DNA from: Glossina fuscipes
Taxonomy: Eukaryota; Arthropoda; Insecta; Diptera; Glossinidae
Direction of reading: 5' to 3'
NCBI RefSeq assembly: GCF_014805625.2
Contig: NW_023998432.1
Location: 2,651,939 to 2,715,938, forward strand
DNA length: 64,000 bases
Part shown: piece by piece, positions 33,831-45,465 of the stretch
Position numbering within the stretch: the stretch's first letter is position 1
How the letters are laid out: each line of letters begins with the position of its first letter
Program-made: the position numbers and the translations under genes
The notes under the pieces: model-generated
The model's input: only the letters and a program-made list of their open reading frames with translations
Told to the model about the DNA's origin: nothing
The model's database searches: none

Positions 33831-34303
33831 AAAGTGGTATTTTATCAAAACACATTAATACACCTAATATTTTTATATGAAATCATATGTCGAAATCAAA
33901 TGAAGAGCAGTTTCCACAAAATGTAACAGATATTCCCTGTCGGAAATTTTTCTAATGAAGAAAAAAGTAGTTCGTTATTTTGATATGTTATAAGCAATAT
34001 TAAAAATATGCGGATATTCACGATTCTTAGGCGATTTTAGTTCTTCTATGTATGAGTTCGATGAGTTTTTACTAAAATTCAACGCTTAACGATATTAGCT
34101 CTTTTCCTTTATTTGTCGCTACCTTCACGAGGGTAAGTGAGCATATTTTCCATTGAATAAAATTGTTTTCTATCTAGCTCAAGTAGCATTTAATTTCATG
34201 TAAATATGTAAACTTGATTTTAGAGATGTATATAAGTGCTAAGAATGTTATTACACTGTTACTAACCATCAATGTTTGGAAAGTTCACCTTGTCGTCACT
34301 AAC

Positions 34304-34327
34304 ATTATTTATTTATTTATTTATTTG
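34304..34327 (-). repeat. (TAAA)n-type tail of element D
   Basis: ATTT units on the plus strand, i.e. AAAT on the element's strand, right after its RT C-terminal block. Confidence 0.75.
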
Positions 34328-37300
34328 AAATATTCAATATGCAAGCCCCTCAAGAATAATTGAAGTGTATTGAAGTAAATGATAAAGTACACAATAGGAA
34401 AGTAGAAGTATCAGGTGAATTCCAAAATTATCATTAAAGAATAGATTATTACTGTAAATTCATAAACAATAAAATATAGCAGATACAGGACGCCTCCTTA
34501 CAACCTTAATTTAATTATAGATCATAAATTACAATAATTAAAGTTACAAATTTACATATTGCCTGCCCAACCATAAATTAAGAAATTCAATACCTTCGAG
34601 GCAGTAAATACTTTAGAACGTGTCCCAAAGTAGTAACAACTAAAGTTAAATGAACGTGAACGTGTAGCCACGCCAAATGTTGAAATACAGATTGACATGA
34701 ATGAGTACATTGGGATGTTAGCTCCAACGCGCAGCTAATCTAAGATCACTCAGACAAGTGCTGATAGACATTAAGGGAATACGTTACCCCAGAGTCAAAT
34801 TATACAGAAATAGATTCACCCGAAAAGCATTTTTAGATTGAGAGATTATAAGTAAATCAGTAGTAGTAGTAGTGCCGGTAATTGCAGCAAGGCACAACTC
34901 GAATAAGAAAAGAGTTATATCTAATTAAACGGATGATAATCTGCGGGTTCCTGGTAGAATTCGTAAACGATAAGATAGAATATAGATGAAGAGACGCGAT
35001 ACGCTCCGACTTACTGTAAATTACCCAAATGTACGTCCCAAGAAACGCTTAACATGTCCTGAGATGTGAACTCTTGTGCGAACCCTACGGACATAGCGTA
35101 CAATATAATTAAGAATACGATTAAGCCAAGAGAATACATAGGCTGTGATACAAGGTATCACTTCCAGGTAAATAAGCATAATCGGAATAAATTGTTAGGG
35201 ATGAAATTGACGTTTTTCAAAGGTGATGTGATTATCAGTATATGTGGCCAGGTTCTTATGTAAATCAACAATCTCTATACTTGAATACCCAATAGGAATA
35301 TTAATTTGGGACGGATTTTGATTCATATTAAAAAAAGCATAGCCTTGGATTTAGACACAATTGTAGGTAGAGAACATACCTATGACCATTCAAGAAGTTG
35401 CCTAAGATTATAATAAATATTCGATTCAAGGACATCAGGTTTATAACAATCAGTACAGGCAATGAATATCGCCTGCACGCACTGGGTCCTATAGGTTCAG
35501 GAAGATCATTAATATACATCGAAAAGAGTAGAGGGCTTAACATAGAACCTTGAGACACGCTAGAGTATAAGGGACAAATTCTCGAAAAAAAACCATTAAC
35601 ATCCACAAACTAAGACCTACTAGTTAAGTAAGAATAAGTAAGCTGACAAGCGCATCTCGGAAATGCAAATAGTCTGGCCAATTTTTTCATAAGTACCAAA
35701 ACGTTAATAGAATTGACAACTTTCGATAAGTTCAGAGCTACTAGGGACGTCAAGAAGCCCCTATTGATATCGCATCTAATGTCATTAGTTAAGTTCAGTA
35801 GTAAGCTGGTGGTACTGCGTCCATGACGAAAAGCTTATTGAGAAGGTGAAATGGGACTCTGAATAGAAGAGAGAATCTGGTTCTTAAGAAAATGTTAAAC
35901 CACTTTAGACAGTACCGGGGGAATAGAAATTGGTCACGAATCATCCAAAGCATTCATTATTTTCACTTTTGGAATGGGAAGAACACGCGCAGTCTTCGAA
36001 GATGTAAGAAATGCTGCTTGGGTCAAATTAGCGTTAATATAAACAATTAGTAATCGCAAAATGTGCGGGAAGGTAAGATTAATAAAGAAAATGGGATTGC
36101 ATCGTTCTCAATGGACTTCAACTTAATTTTATACAAGGCTGCAAGTGGTTGAACATCAGATACGCATGTGAATGGAACAGACCCATAAGTTGTCCCAGAT
36201 GTAGTAGGGCCAGGCATTTCAAGGTGTACAGCATCGACAAAATGACCGTTCACCTCGTCATTCACATTACAGTGACCATAACTCTTCAAAACTCTCCACA
36301 TAGCCCTCGATTCCAGAAAATAATTTATCACTTTCTTTCATTCCAAATGGTCTGCTTAGCCTTATTCACATAACAACAATAGACTTTTCAATTTCCCTCA
36401 GACCAAGAGAATCGAAAAATCGAATAGGCCAAATCTCTCAACGAGGTTGCAAATTTGATACGCCGTGGTATCATCCAATCATCAATACCATTTGGAATTT
36501 CCTTCCTATCAAGCGGGACAAAGATGAATAGCGATTCAATCAAAGAACTTAACAATACCGATTATAACTCAGTATTCCAGTTTTAAAAAAGGGAGGCGAG
36601 TCAAAATCAGTTGCATAGAAAGAGAGTCCAACCCAACCAATTTCTTTGAAGTCCCTATACTCTAAATACGGAGTGACATTTTTGCATTTAATGCGAAAGC
36701 CAGCAAAGGTTAAGGCATAATACGACATAAAAGAGCATTGAATCTAGTCACAATGGTGAAACAAACTACAATCACTCGCCAAATAGAAATGCAGCAACGA
36801 AGTAGTTCGACCTCCTAAGATCGGCCTTAGCTACTTTAAAAAGGTCACAGTTAAAGTCATCACCGATAATAATTTTAGACTTCTTCAACAGTATTTCAAA
36901 AGGGCTGGCTTCAAACGCGTTCAGATTCCTATTTGGCAAACTCAATAAATAGAGACTTACAAGCCCCAGGTTTCCAACATTTGAAAATTAGCTTAAACTT
37001 AATTACACTACATATATAGATACACACACCGCCACCTTGACTATGAAGACTTTCATTCGTAATAAGGATATAGACTGGATTATAAATTAAGAGGCTAGAA
37101 AAATGCACTTTCAACCATGTTTCACAGATAGTAATCAATTCAAATTTATTCTCCATAACAGTTTTGAATTCATCAAACATAATAGAACGCACGCCCTATA
37201 CGTTGGCAATTTATATGTGCAATCGTCAACAACTCAGAGTGATTACGGGCGTGGCAGTTGGTTGAAAAGCTATTACTCACAACGGGGTCTAAATTAATAT

Positions 37301-37512
37301 AACTCATAAGAGCAGTAAACGAGCTTAAGATAATCGGCCGGTAACCAAATGTTATATTCCAAGTAGTTCTTAGCAATCATTTGCCTGAAATGCATAATTA
37401 ATATAATATGCATAAATCAATATAATTTGTTTATTTTAATTTACCAGCCGAAAGAATCGAAAATCACAAACTCATCAACCAAAGTTACGCTTAAGCCATA
37501 ACTATCCACTCC

Positions 37513-38460
37513 TCAAGCATTGGAGTCAGCATTCGTGCCCTTATTGAGAAATTGAACGCAGCCCTGGAGGTCACACTTGAGAGTCAACATAACAAACGGT
37601 TTCTTTACATTGATCACCTTGTATTTCATTGTCTTCCTATCCTGCCGAAGCTTGGAACACAGAGCACTGAGTTCTGCAGCAGCCGGAGAAAGATGATTGT
37701 TAAGATATATGCGACCATTCAATATTGCGCTCGGCACATTTGAATCATCAATACAATCAGAAGCCCTGAGAGGACGGATATTTTAGGTTCTTAAAGTACC
37801 TACTCAAAATTTTTTCTCGAAGTCCAATTGAGCTAACCTTCACCAGAATAGACTTATTGCTATTGGTATAGGAAGTAAAGTTTACATCAAGGACGGACAT
37901 AAGGATCGCATAAAAGGAAGCTAAATTAATCAATATCCCTGGAACGTCCTTAAGGCCCTCAGGCAAACCCTGGATGATAAATCCTGGCGTATTTATTACT
38001 CTGTGCGTCGTATTGATCTCCAAGATGCAGGCTAACAATTTGGAGTCAGTGTTCTTTTGAATCTGTTGTATTTATTTGCTGCACTTCTCAACATCAACTC
38101 CAAGTCCATCACTTTGTAGCTGTAGCTCAGCTCTGAGAACAGCGAAACCATTATCCACAGAACCCTCATAAATTGCCCCAGTCTCCCAGCCGGGTCATTG
38201 AACATCAAATTACAATAAGTCGTATCCAAACTAGGCGAGTGATTATAGTCCTTAGAGCGGTACCTACACTTATTATTAGCAGCCATTTTTTCTTTGCAAG
38301 TTATAGAGAACGCAGATAATGGCCCCTAATCACTAACTCTGTGCACATCCTCATTCGAGCACCCAATGCGTGAAGCATGCATACACGCCGAACAGCTACC
38401 ACGTCCAATGAGCGGCTAGTTGCCAGTAGGGTTATTGCAGGCGACACATTTACAGCGTTG
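37513..38460 (-). pseudogene. ORF1 of element D
   Basis: Broken ORF1 in three or more frames: PHD-like cysteine cluster, helical segment (LMFNDPAGRLGQFMRVLWIM), gag core (VSSIGLREKILSRYFKNLKY), and an FP-like C-terminus (NNHLSPAAAELSALCSKLRQ then KPFVMLTLKCDLQG). The architecture matches ORF1 proteins of CR1/jockey-like insect elements. It is better conserved than the element's RT, where only short blocks remain. Confidence 0.7.
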
Positions 38461-38470
38461 CTTTCAAAGA

Positions 38471-39386
38471 GTCAAATTCATGAACCCACGCAACCATTAG
38501 GCAAGTATAACACAGTGTTTAAGTAAGGCCAGAATACACCTAGACAACGTAATTTCAAAAAAGAGACGCACCGCCATAAAACAGCACTAAAAAACACCAT
38601 CAAGCCGGCAGGAGCGAATGCTGGAAGTTGCCCGTAACTTTCACTATAACAATTTTTCGATCCAACAAGTAACTTGTAATCAATCAAAATTTAGAGTCGT
38701 TCAATAAATACGATATATTCAAAAGTTGTTAACGTTTTGCACTTATTGCAGTGAGACTCAAATTAAAAGAAGACCACAATTTAATTCTGCTAACTATGCG
38801 ATAATAATAGCAAGTGCACTCACGGAAGCACAGAGGGACACAATTATTAACTTCTTCATCCCCTAAATGTAAGCCCCTTCATTAAACCACGTTACGTTGA
38901 AAATGTTCTTATCCAGATACTGTGCAACTATAGCACCCGTCGTCAGAAGAGTATTCAGCTCTTACCCATTACGCGCTTTACCTCCCGTTATAATATGATA
39001 GATCTCTCAACTAATGCGTTTCCACAGCATACAAAACAAACAAAACACTATTTCGGCTTAATTGCACAAACGGGTCAAGTGACCATAACCAATTAACGTT
39101 TTACTGAAATTTATAACCACCTGTATCCAGGGCCAAGTATTTGAAAGTCTAATAATTCAAAGTGCTTATACACTTTATGCACACAAATCAAACAAGCGCT
39201 CACGTCAACGTACCGAGAGAGAATAACATTAAAAGCATTAGAAATCTATAAAAACGTTGATTTGTTCACCTGCGTTTAATTGAATTGCGTAGACGTGCAA
39301 TTTTGTTTAATAGATGTTCTAGTCATCTTTATAATCGGTTGCATAAAATGGAATAAATATAAATATTGAACTTTTAAGTAGCATTT
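38471..39386. other. Spacer on the 3' side of gkt
   Basis: Probably contains the leader of element D on its left and the gkt 3' untranslated region on its right. No coding frame is recognised. Confidence 0.45.
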
Positions 39387-41425
39387 TCAAGCGTGCAAAT
39401 AATCCATCAGGAATGGTGTATCATCAGGACCGTAAGGTGTTAAAGGTACATCATAAGGCAGAGGGAATGGTGGAACACCATCTCTTACGACACCTAAAGG
39501 AAATGTATCTTCGCCAGTCTGAAAAGGGAAACAAATTCATAATTCATTTTCAGTTATATATTAAAACCGATGAACGTACAACGAAACGAGGCAAAAATAA
39601 AACACCGGCTTCATAATTACATATACGCAAAGAGGGTTGTATGTTAACATTCTTATTGAATGCCCCCCAAGCAGCTTTGGAGAGATTAGCCGAGCTAAGT
39701 AAAAACCAATAGACGCATTGAGCCTCTAAATCATAACGTGCATAACTTTTTATATGGGGCATTGCTTGTGAACGATGTCGCATTTTAGAACTCCACTGGT
39801 GTAAATGAAGTTTTAACCAAGGTTGCTTGTCGTTGGTACTTTTGCTGTAGGGTAAACACCCGCCACCCAACATGCCATCGTGGCTACGACTAACATTTCC
39901 AAAACTGGGATAGATCATTTTGAAAAGAGGAAACTGACGCACTCGCAAAGGCATACTATCTTGCCGTAAGCTATTAAGAAAATCATGTTGTACCCAAGTT
40001 TGTATATTAGCACCCAAACTACCAATGCTGGAACTTTGACATACAATGGGAATCTTCTCATCAACAGGTGCGCAATGTTTTTGCAAGAGAGAGCTGACGC
40101 GGGCATGACCCCACGGATGTCCTCTTGGCCCCTCACGATGACCACCCGGTACTGAGCCAATAAAAAAGACGCTGAAAGATAATTTTAATAGTTTTACAAA
40201 TGCTTTATATCGAAACATCGCTCTCACTTAATGCTGCTGAAATCGGCTTTACGAATACGCGCTATCCATGGCTGCAGTTTGGAAATTTTATACTCAACCA
40301 AATAGAGCATTAGATCCTGCCGAAAATTAGTAATACTATCACCGGCCTTAGTATCAACTCCTTCAGTTAAGGGTGCTAAGCGAGGACTTATCCACATACC
40401 CTGAGTACGATTATGCCAATCGTCTTCATATAAATTAGCTGTAGACACAATTACACGCATGGAACCGTCTTTATAAGCGAATAACATCATTTTCGTATGC
40501 GAGGTAGAAAATGGGGTAGGCATAGTGACTTTAATTGCCGTTACATTCGGTTTATGTTGAGAAATGCTTTTCAATTCGGGACTTTCATCACCATACAACA
40601 CCAGCAAAGGAGTATGTCTGCAAGATTTAAATGCAATTAGTTTTCGGACATTTACAAGCTGTATACGATATACTAACAGTATTCCAGCAAAATAATAGTG
40701 GCCAAGTAACCAGCCAATATCTACCATAAAATTTATTTGTACTGAGCTTTCTATTTCACCCAGACTGTCATCTAAAATCTCTTGTTATGAAACATAGAAT
40801 TAATACCCAATTATTAAGATATATCCACGCAATAGCAAACCTTGGAAAGTAACGCTTAGTGGTTCATGATGTGTCGACTTAGAATCTGTAATTGCAGTTA
40901 GGAAAAGATTGTAAGGAGCCGCAGCTTCTAGTTTTTTGGCCATTTGGCCTTTTTCAACTATGACTGGTATATAATCTTTCATATTATGCATCATTTTTTG
41001 CTTTTTTCTAATATTGGACTCATTGCTGGCTTTGTTGCATGCAGCTGTTGCCGACGTTGACGCGCCAGACAAAAGAATTTTGCTGCATTTCTCTGGCAAG
41101 AAAGTTGAGTTATTATCACTTATTAACTTCTGATTCTCTTCTTTCTTTTTATTTATTTTCGTTTTAGGGAAAAGCTTCTCTAGTAACTTCAGCTGTTGCA
41201 AAATTAATTCAGAATTCTCCAGCAGTTCAGGCGGTATAGAATATGAGTTGGTTTGCTTGTCTAGTCCGTTTTCATATATACGATCCACTAAAATAAAAAT
41301 TATACAGAAATAAAATGCAAACATATGCTAAGTGTTTTACAATGTGGATGAGAAAATTCTCCAAAATGTATAGGATTACGGCGATAGCACTTTTCGGCAT
41401 ATGGACAAGATTTAAGATTTTGCAT
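39387..41425 (-). CDS. gkt: Tyrosyl-DNA phosphodiesterase 1 with N-terminal PBZ zinc finger
   Basis: Tdp1 repairs topoisomerase I-DNA adducts by hydrolysing the 3'-phosphotyrosyl bond. Six minus-strand exons: 41425-41341, 41287-40841, 40780-40678, 40617-40228, 40171-39580 and 39518-39387. Five GT-AG introns of 53-61 bp with consistent phases give 582 residues, close to the fly family length. Exon 1 encodes a PBZ finger with ligands C7, C13, H20 and H26, the CX5CX6HX5H spacing of poly(ADP-ribose)-binding fingers. The first catalytic HKD motif is H252/K254 (STSHTKMMLFAYKDG, then STANLYEDDWHNRTQGMW). The second is about H481/K483 (MPHIKSYARYD, then SSANLSKAAWG). The C-terminus is TGEDTFPLG...PLPYDVPLTPYGPDDTP. 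The ATG at 41425 follows an in-frame stop and precedes C7 closely. No break is seen. The next gene is divergent, 1.17 kb away. Confidence 0.95.
41341..41425 (-). other. gkt: gkt exon 1: PBZ zinc finger
   Basis: 85-nt coding exon. Residues C7, C13, H20 and H26 fit the PBZ consensus, with conserved Tyr-Arg after the second Cys (CYRRNP) and Phe two residues before the last His. Donor GTAAAA at 41340 joins phase 1 to the exon beginning 41287. Confidence 0.85.
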
Positions 41426-42591
41426 AGCTTCTTGCCTTTCTTTTAAAACTTTACACGCAAGATATCAATTCCTTTGTGACTGCAGGTCGATAACGCTACA
41501 TTTTAAGAGAGTTGCCGATTTTTCTGACTGTATGCATTTTTGTTAATGGTTTCGTATTGTTTTATATTGTTTTATAGTTCATTTTTTACTGTACATAATA
41601 CGAAGGGCTCTTATGATCAACGAAAGTAGCTTGTGATTTCACCAGCTTTACCTTTTGAACCATTTCAGATAAAATCAATTTTTAGTTGAGTGAGCATATA
41701 TTTAAACATTTTTAGAGATTAAACATTGACAGTGGAATATTAAGTTACCTTAACTATGTTTTTCTTATTAGAAAAACGACTTCTCGTTTATTATATTTCT
41801 ATCACTGAAAAGAAATTAGAAAATTTTTTTATATTTAAATGCACAAAGTGTTAACCGTAAGTCATTGATTGATTGCCGCTTACAATTTAATTGAAAACTT
41901 AACCCATGTGAAATTCCAGTAGAGAAGCGTGTCCCACCTTGAACATTTAATATATTTTTTTAACTTATACAAAATAAATCCCAGCATAACATTTTCGTTT
42001 ACGAAAATTAAATCTACGTAGAGCAAGAATTTACGAGTCTTGGCAACAATGTCAGTAATAAATTTCTCGTTCCTCTCATTGTGACTGCAGAAAAATATTA
42101 AACATTTTCGATTTATTAAGAAAAATTTCTAACACCCAATCGATCCGAGACTACGCGAGTTATTAGTGATTATATAAGATCAGCATTAGTCAAATTAGTT
42201 AAATTACGATTTATATATTTAATAAGTCGTCTACCCTGCGAACATACATTCATTCAAATTAAAAAAATGTGAATATTTTCTTTTCTTGTATTTCATATTG
42301 TATGTCTAATGACTTGTTTGTGACATAAAGGAAAAATTGAAAATAATATTTGTAAAAAGCAGAACGAAAATATGCGTAAATTTTAATAATCGTTTTATGA
42401 TTGTTAAAAGAAAAATTTTCGAACAGTGGTGCTTTAAGTATAGACATTAACAGCCTATAAGAAAAAAAATCAAAAAAAAAAAAACATAAAAAGCTAATAT
42501 AAGAAACGTTTCGATGGTGTCTAAGTGAAAAATCCTCATATAAAAATATTTGTTACACAGCCATTCATACTTATAGTAACTGCAACATAAT
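41426..42591. promoter_or_regulatory. Divergent spacer between gkt and the PPTC7-like gene
   Basis: About 1.17 kb between two divergently transcribed start codons, so it must hold both promoters or 5' untranslated regions. I see no clear TATA box or initiator. An 18-bp inverted repeat, ATTTTCGTTTACGAAAAT (41991-42008), sits about 580 bp from each start. Confidence 0.4.
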
Positions 42592-42829
42592 ATGCATTCG
42601 CTCGGTTGGAGTTCTAAGTTAATATCGCGTGCATTGCGCAGTGGCTTCTCCGCATTATTAGAAACTACCACCAATGTTACTTCAAATAATGGAGGTTCCA
42701 AGTCCAGGCCGCATTTTATATCAGTCGTATGTGGTTTTCCGAAAGACTTTTTAACATCAAAATATAAACCGGGCAAATATGGTGAAGATTCATGGTTCAA
42801 AACATCAACTTCTAATGCGGATGTCTTAG
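42592..42829 (+). CDS. PPTC7-type PP2C phosphatase, coding exon 1
   Basis: First coding exon of a mitochondrial PP2C phosphatase of the PTC7 family. It starts at ATG 42592 (MHSLGWSSKLISRALRSGFS, a basic amphipathic presequence-like N-terminus) and includes FISVVCGFPKDFL, YGEDSWF and SNADVL. The YGEDSWF segment precedes the metal-binding Asp in the next exon. It ends in phase 1 at TTAG with donor GTATGTG at 42830. The partner exon is at 60413: joining them gives [13 protein letters not shown] without a gap, as in the family. Orthologue of Drosophila CG12091 or another PPTC7 homologue; I did not assign a symbol. Confidence 0.93.
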
Positions 42830-44179
42830 GTATGTGTATAACAGACGCGGAAATACATGGATGAAAAGAGATAATGCAGACCACGTGCGTCTATAGGGTA
42901 TTTTTTTAAAGTTATTACAACACTACGAATTTATTTGTCTAAAGAGAGATCAGGTGCTCGTTTGCGCTAATGTTACAAACAACAGTGTCATTTTTTTTCT
43001 CCTCTTATTTTTTGTTATACCCAACGCGAAGAGGTTGGAACCAAAGCATATGCTATAAGGATATGCATATGCTGACGTGCCCCTCTCTCCATTTGTGTAA
43101 CGCTACTCATAATCACTCTCCCGCTCGCAAAATTAAGGTTATCAGATTCAAATTTTACAAAAACATTGGCAGTTCTTTTACGCGTTTTCGTATTTAAAGT
43201 TAGCAAGTCGATTAAGAAACGCGCTTATAGCACAAAGTAAACTAGGATTTTGTTGTTTAGATTACAACGGTAAAAAGTTCCATCTATATTGAATGAACGA
43301 TGCTATGGTACACGGGGAAAAGTAAATAAAAAAAAAAACAATAGTACAGAGCATCGAAATTTAATTTTTTTTGTTTTTTTTCCTTTTACAATAAAATTGG
43401 ACGGTTTTTTGGTGTTTTTGTTTTTGTGTTTTGTTAATTTGATTCTCTTTTAGCTATTTCTTTCGTATATAAAGTATTATTTTTACGAGTTGAAAGATTG
43501 CACTTGAACTGAATTTTGTAGCACTGTCGCGTTTAAGTGCTTGTGTAGTTTGATACTTTTTAAAGTGTTAAAAAAATTTTTGCAAGTGGGAAAAGCTATC
43601 AATGCTTCGAATAATTCTATAGTACAATGGACAACTTACGAGAAAAGACTTTATATTCCTTTTGGTTAACTGTCTTTTCCTTTCTTTCTTTCATTGGCTG
43701 TGTTGCAATTGGGAGTCAAAGATCTAAGGTATTTCGAACAAGGCTAAAATACTTAGTATTGAGTACGGAGATGCAATTTCGTATATGTATATATATATAT
43801 TTTCACTATAAACTAAAAAATAAATTAAATGAGCGGGTAATGTTAATCACCGATATATGGAAAGGACAGTCACATTTTCTTTTATATCCAAATGTTTATA
43901 ACTTATTGCAGTTTATCTCCTCCTCCTTTCTCTTGTGCATACTATCATTAGCATAAAAACCATTTAAATCGTTTCATGGCTGCAGTGCCATATAACGAAA
44001 ATATGATAGATATCTTATCGTTAATATTTTTGTATGACAATCCTTTTATTATCTTATTAAGCTTACCCTTATGAGTATACACACTAATTTTGTACCTTTT
44101 TTTTCATTTTTTCGGTAAATTTCATGACGACGATATACAAATATATGATGGCGTTGGTTTTGTGCATTAGCTTTATATA

Positions 44180-44211
44180 TTAGTTTGGGGAAAAAGAAAT
44201 CCATTATTTTT
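44180..44211. repeat. mariner left terminal inverted repeat
   Basis: 32 bp, exact reverse complement of 45434-45465. Confidence 0.95.
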
Positions 44212-44232
44212 ATATGGCCTTCAGGACTTTAT

Positions 44233-45285
44233 TTAACATGTTTCGGATTGTCCGATTTGGGTCAAATATGCACCGTTTTGTTGTGTGATTTGTTGCCATT
44301 TTAAAGGTAACTTCAAAATGCCTCTCTCATAGAAGTCCTGGTCTCTATTTGCAAAAAACTCTAGTAGTCGATTTTCACAATCCTCCCTAGATTCCAATTT
44401 TTTATCATTAAAGAAATTTTGCAATGCAAGAAAAAGATGATAATCGCTTGGTGCCAAGTCCGGACTGTATGGCGGATGCATTAAAACTTCCCAACCAAGC
44501 TCCCGAAGTTTCTGGCGAGTCACTGTAGATGTGTGCGGCCTAGCGTTGTCCTGGTGGAACACGACACCTCTTCTGTTGGCCAATTGTGGCCGTTTCTGGT
44601 CAATCGCTATCTTCAAACGGTCCAGTTGTTGACAGTAGAGATCAGAATTTAGCGTTTGGCCATATGGAAGCAACTCATAATAAATAATCCCCTTCCAGTC
44701 CCACCAAATACATAGCAAAACCTTCCTGGCCGTTAGTCCTGGTTTGACCACCGTTTGAGGTGCTTCCCCGCTCTTTGACCACGATCGTTTTCGCACAGGG
44801 TTATCGTATGTGATCCATTTCTCATCTCCAGTCACCATCCGTTTAAGAAATGGGTCTATGTCATTCCGTTTGGCCAAGGCTTCGCAGATGGAAATTCGAT
44901 CCATCATGTTTTTTTCTGTTAATTAGTGTGGCACCCAAACATCGAGCTTCTTTTTGAATCCAGCTTTGTGTAAATGATTTAAAACTGTTTTATGGTCGAT
45001 TTTTAGCTCCTGGGCGATGTTACGACTGCTAACATGCCGGTCAACTTCGATCATTTCTTCGATTTTATCGACATTTTTGACGACCGGCCTACCTGTGCGA
45101 GGTGCATCTTTAACATCAAAAATTCCTGAACGGAATCTACGAAACCAAAATTGCACATAGCTGGCTGTTACAGGATCGGAACCATAAACACCATTTACAA
45201 TTTTAGCCGCCTGGCTTGCATTTTCGCCTTTGTCAAAGAAAAACTGTAAAATGTACCGAATTTTCTCTTTGTTCGCTTCCATTTT
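44233..45285 (-). pseudogene. mariner transposase interrupted by one in-frame stop
   Basis: Cut-and-paste transposase of the mariner D,D34D type, about 350 codons from ATG 45285 (MEANKEKIRYILQFFFDKG); an earlier in-frame ATG at 45318 is possible. The N-terminal helix-turn-helix (FRSGIFDVKDAPRTGRP) and linker reach WVPH at 44926. There the next codon is TAA (44923-44925), where the family's WVPHEL signature has Glu. The same frame then continues unbroken (LTEKNMMDRISICEALAKRN) to the C-terminus. Catalytic Asps are in TGDEKW, HQDNARPHT and PSDYH, with exactly 34 residues between the last two. YSPDLAP is intact. A single substitution explains the stop; no other damage is visible. Confidence 0.92.
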
Positions 45286-45433
45286 TAACACGCTGTAACT
45301 CACAACTGAATGCACCAAACAAAAAACAGCAAAAGAATTTTTTTACTGCGAAATATCACCTTTCCAACGAGCATAAATATAAAATTGTTTGATCGATACT
45401 TTACGAGAAATCTATCTACCATCCATCTACCCA

Positions 45434-45465
45434 AAAAATAATGGATTTCTTTTTCCCCAAACTAA
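45434..45465. repeat. mariner right terminal inverted repeat
   Basis: 32 bp, exact reverse complement of 44180-44211. Confidence 0.95.

Larger units (their letters stand above)
34304..38470 (-). mobile_element. Old non-LTR retrotransposon relic with PHD/FP-type ORF1 (element D)
   Basis: Minus-strand relic. From its 5' side: a PHD-like Cys cluster near 38460-38350 (CKCVACNNPTG, CSACMHASRIGC); a coiled-coil-like segment at 38286-38032; a gag core at 38038-37757 with FIIQGLPEGLKDVPGILINL and GLREKILSRYFKNL; and a C-terminal block at 37737-37513 with GRIYLNNHLSPAAAELSALC, the FP-type domain common in insect non-LTR ORF1 proteins. The endonuclease follows (IAHINCQRI near 37210, TICETWL near 37125, SQGGGVCIYI near 37035). 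RT has SVSQGSMLSPLLFSMYINDL at 35560-35500. The C-terminal block VATRSRSFNF is near 34670-34640. The 3' end is an AAAT-type tail at 34304-34327. Many stops; long dead. Confidence 0.75.
44180..45465 (-). mobile_element. mariner transposon with both terminal repeats
   Basis: 1286-bp element bounded by identical 32-bp inverted repeats (44180-44211 and 45434-45465, starting TTAGTTTGGGGAAAAAGAAA) next to TA dinucleotides, as expected for mariner target sites. The flanks are (AT)n on both sides, so the exact target duplication cannot be proved. It carries one transposase gene on the minus strand. Perfect terminal repeats suggest a recent insertion. Confidence 0.95.

Noticed and set aside
34304..34327. 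Short tandem ATTT repeats as a CRISPR-like or satellite array
   Set aside because: It is the simple-sequence tail of a non-LTR element; no spaced repeats exist anywhere in the window.
43627..43956. 109-codon plus-strand frame in the phosphatase intron
   Set aside because: AT-driven hydrophobic composition, no recognisable motif, no splice support; likely chance.
44233..45318. Host gene derived from a mariner transposase
   Set aside because: Intact terminal repeats, no extra host domain and an in-frame stop show an ordinary transposon copy.
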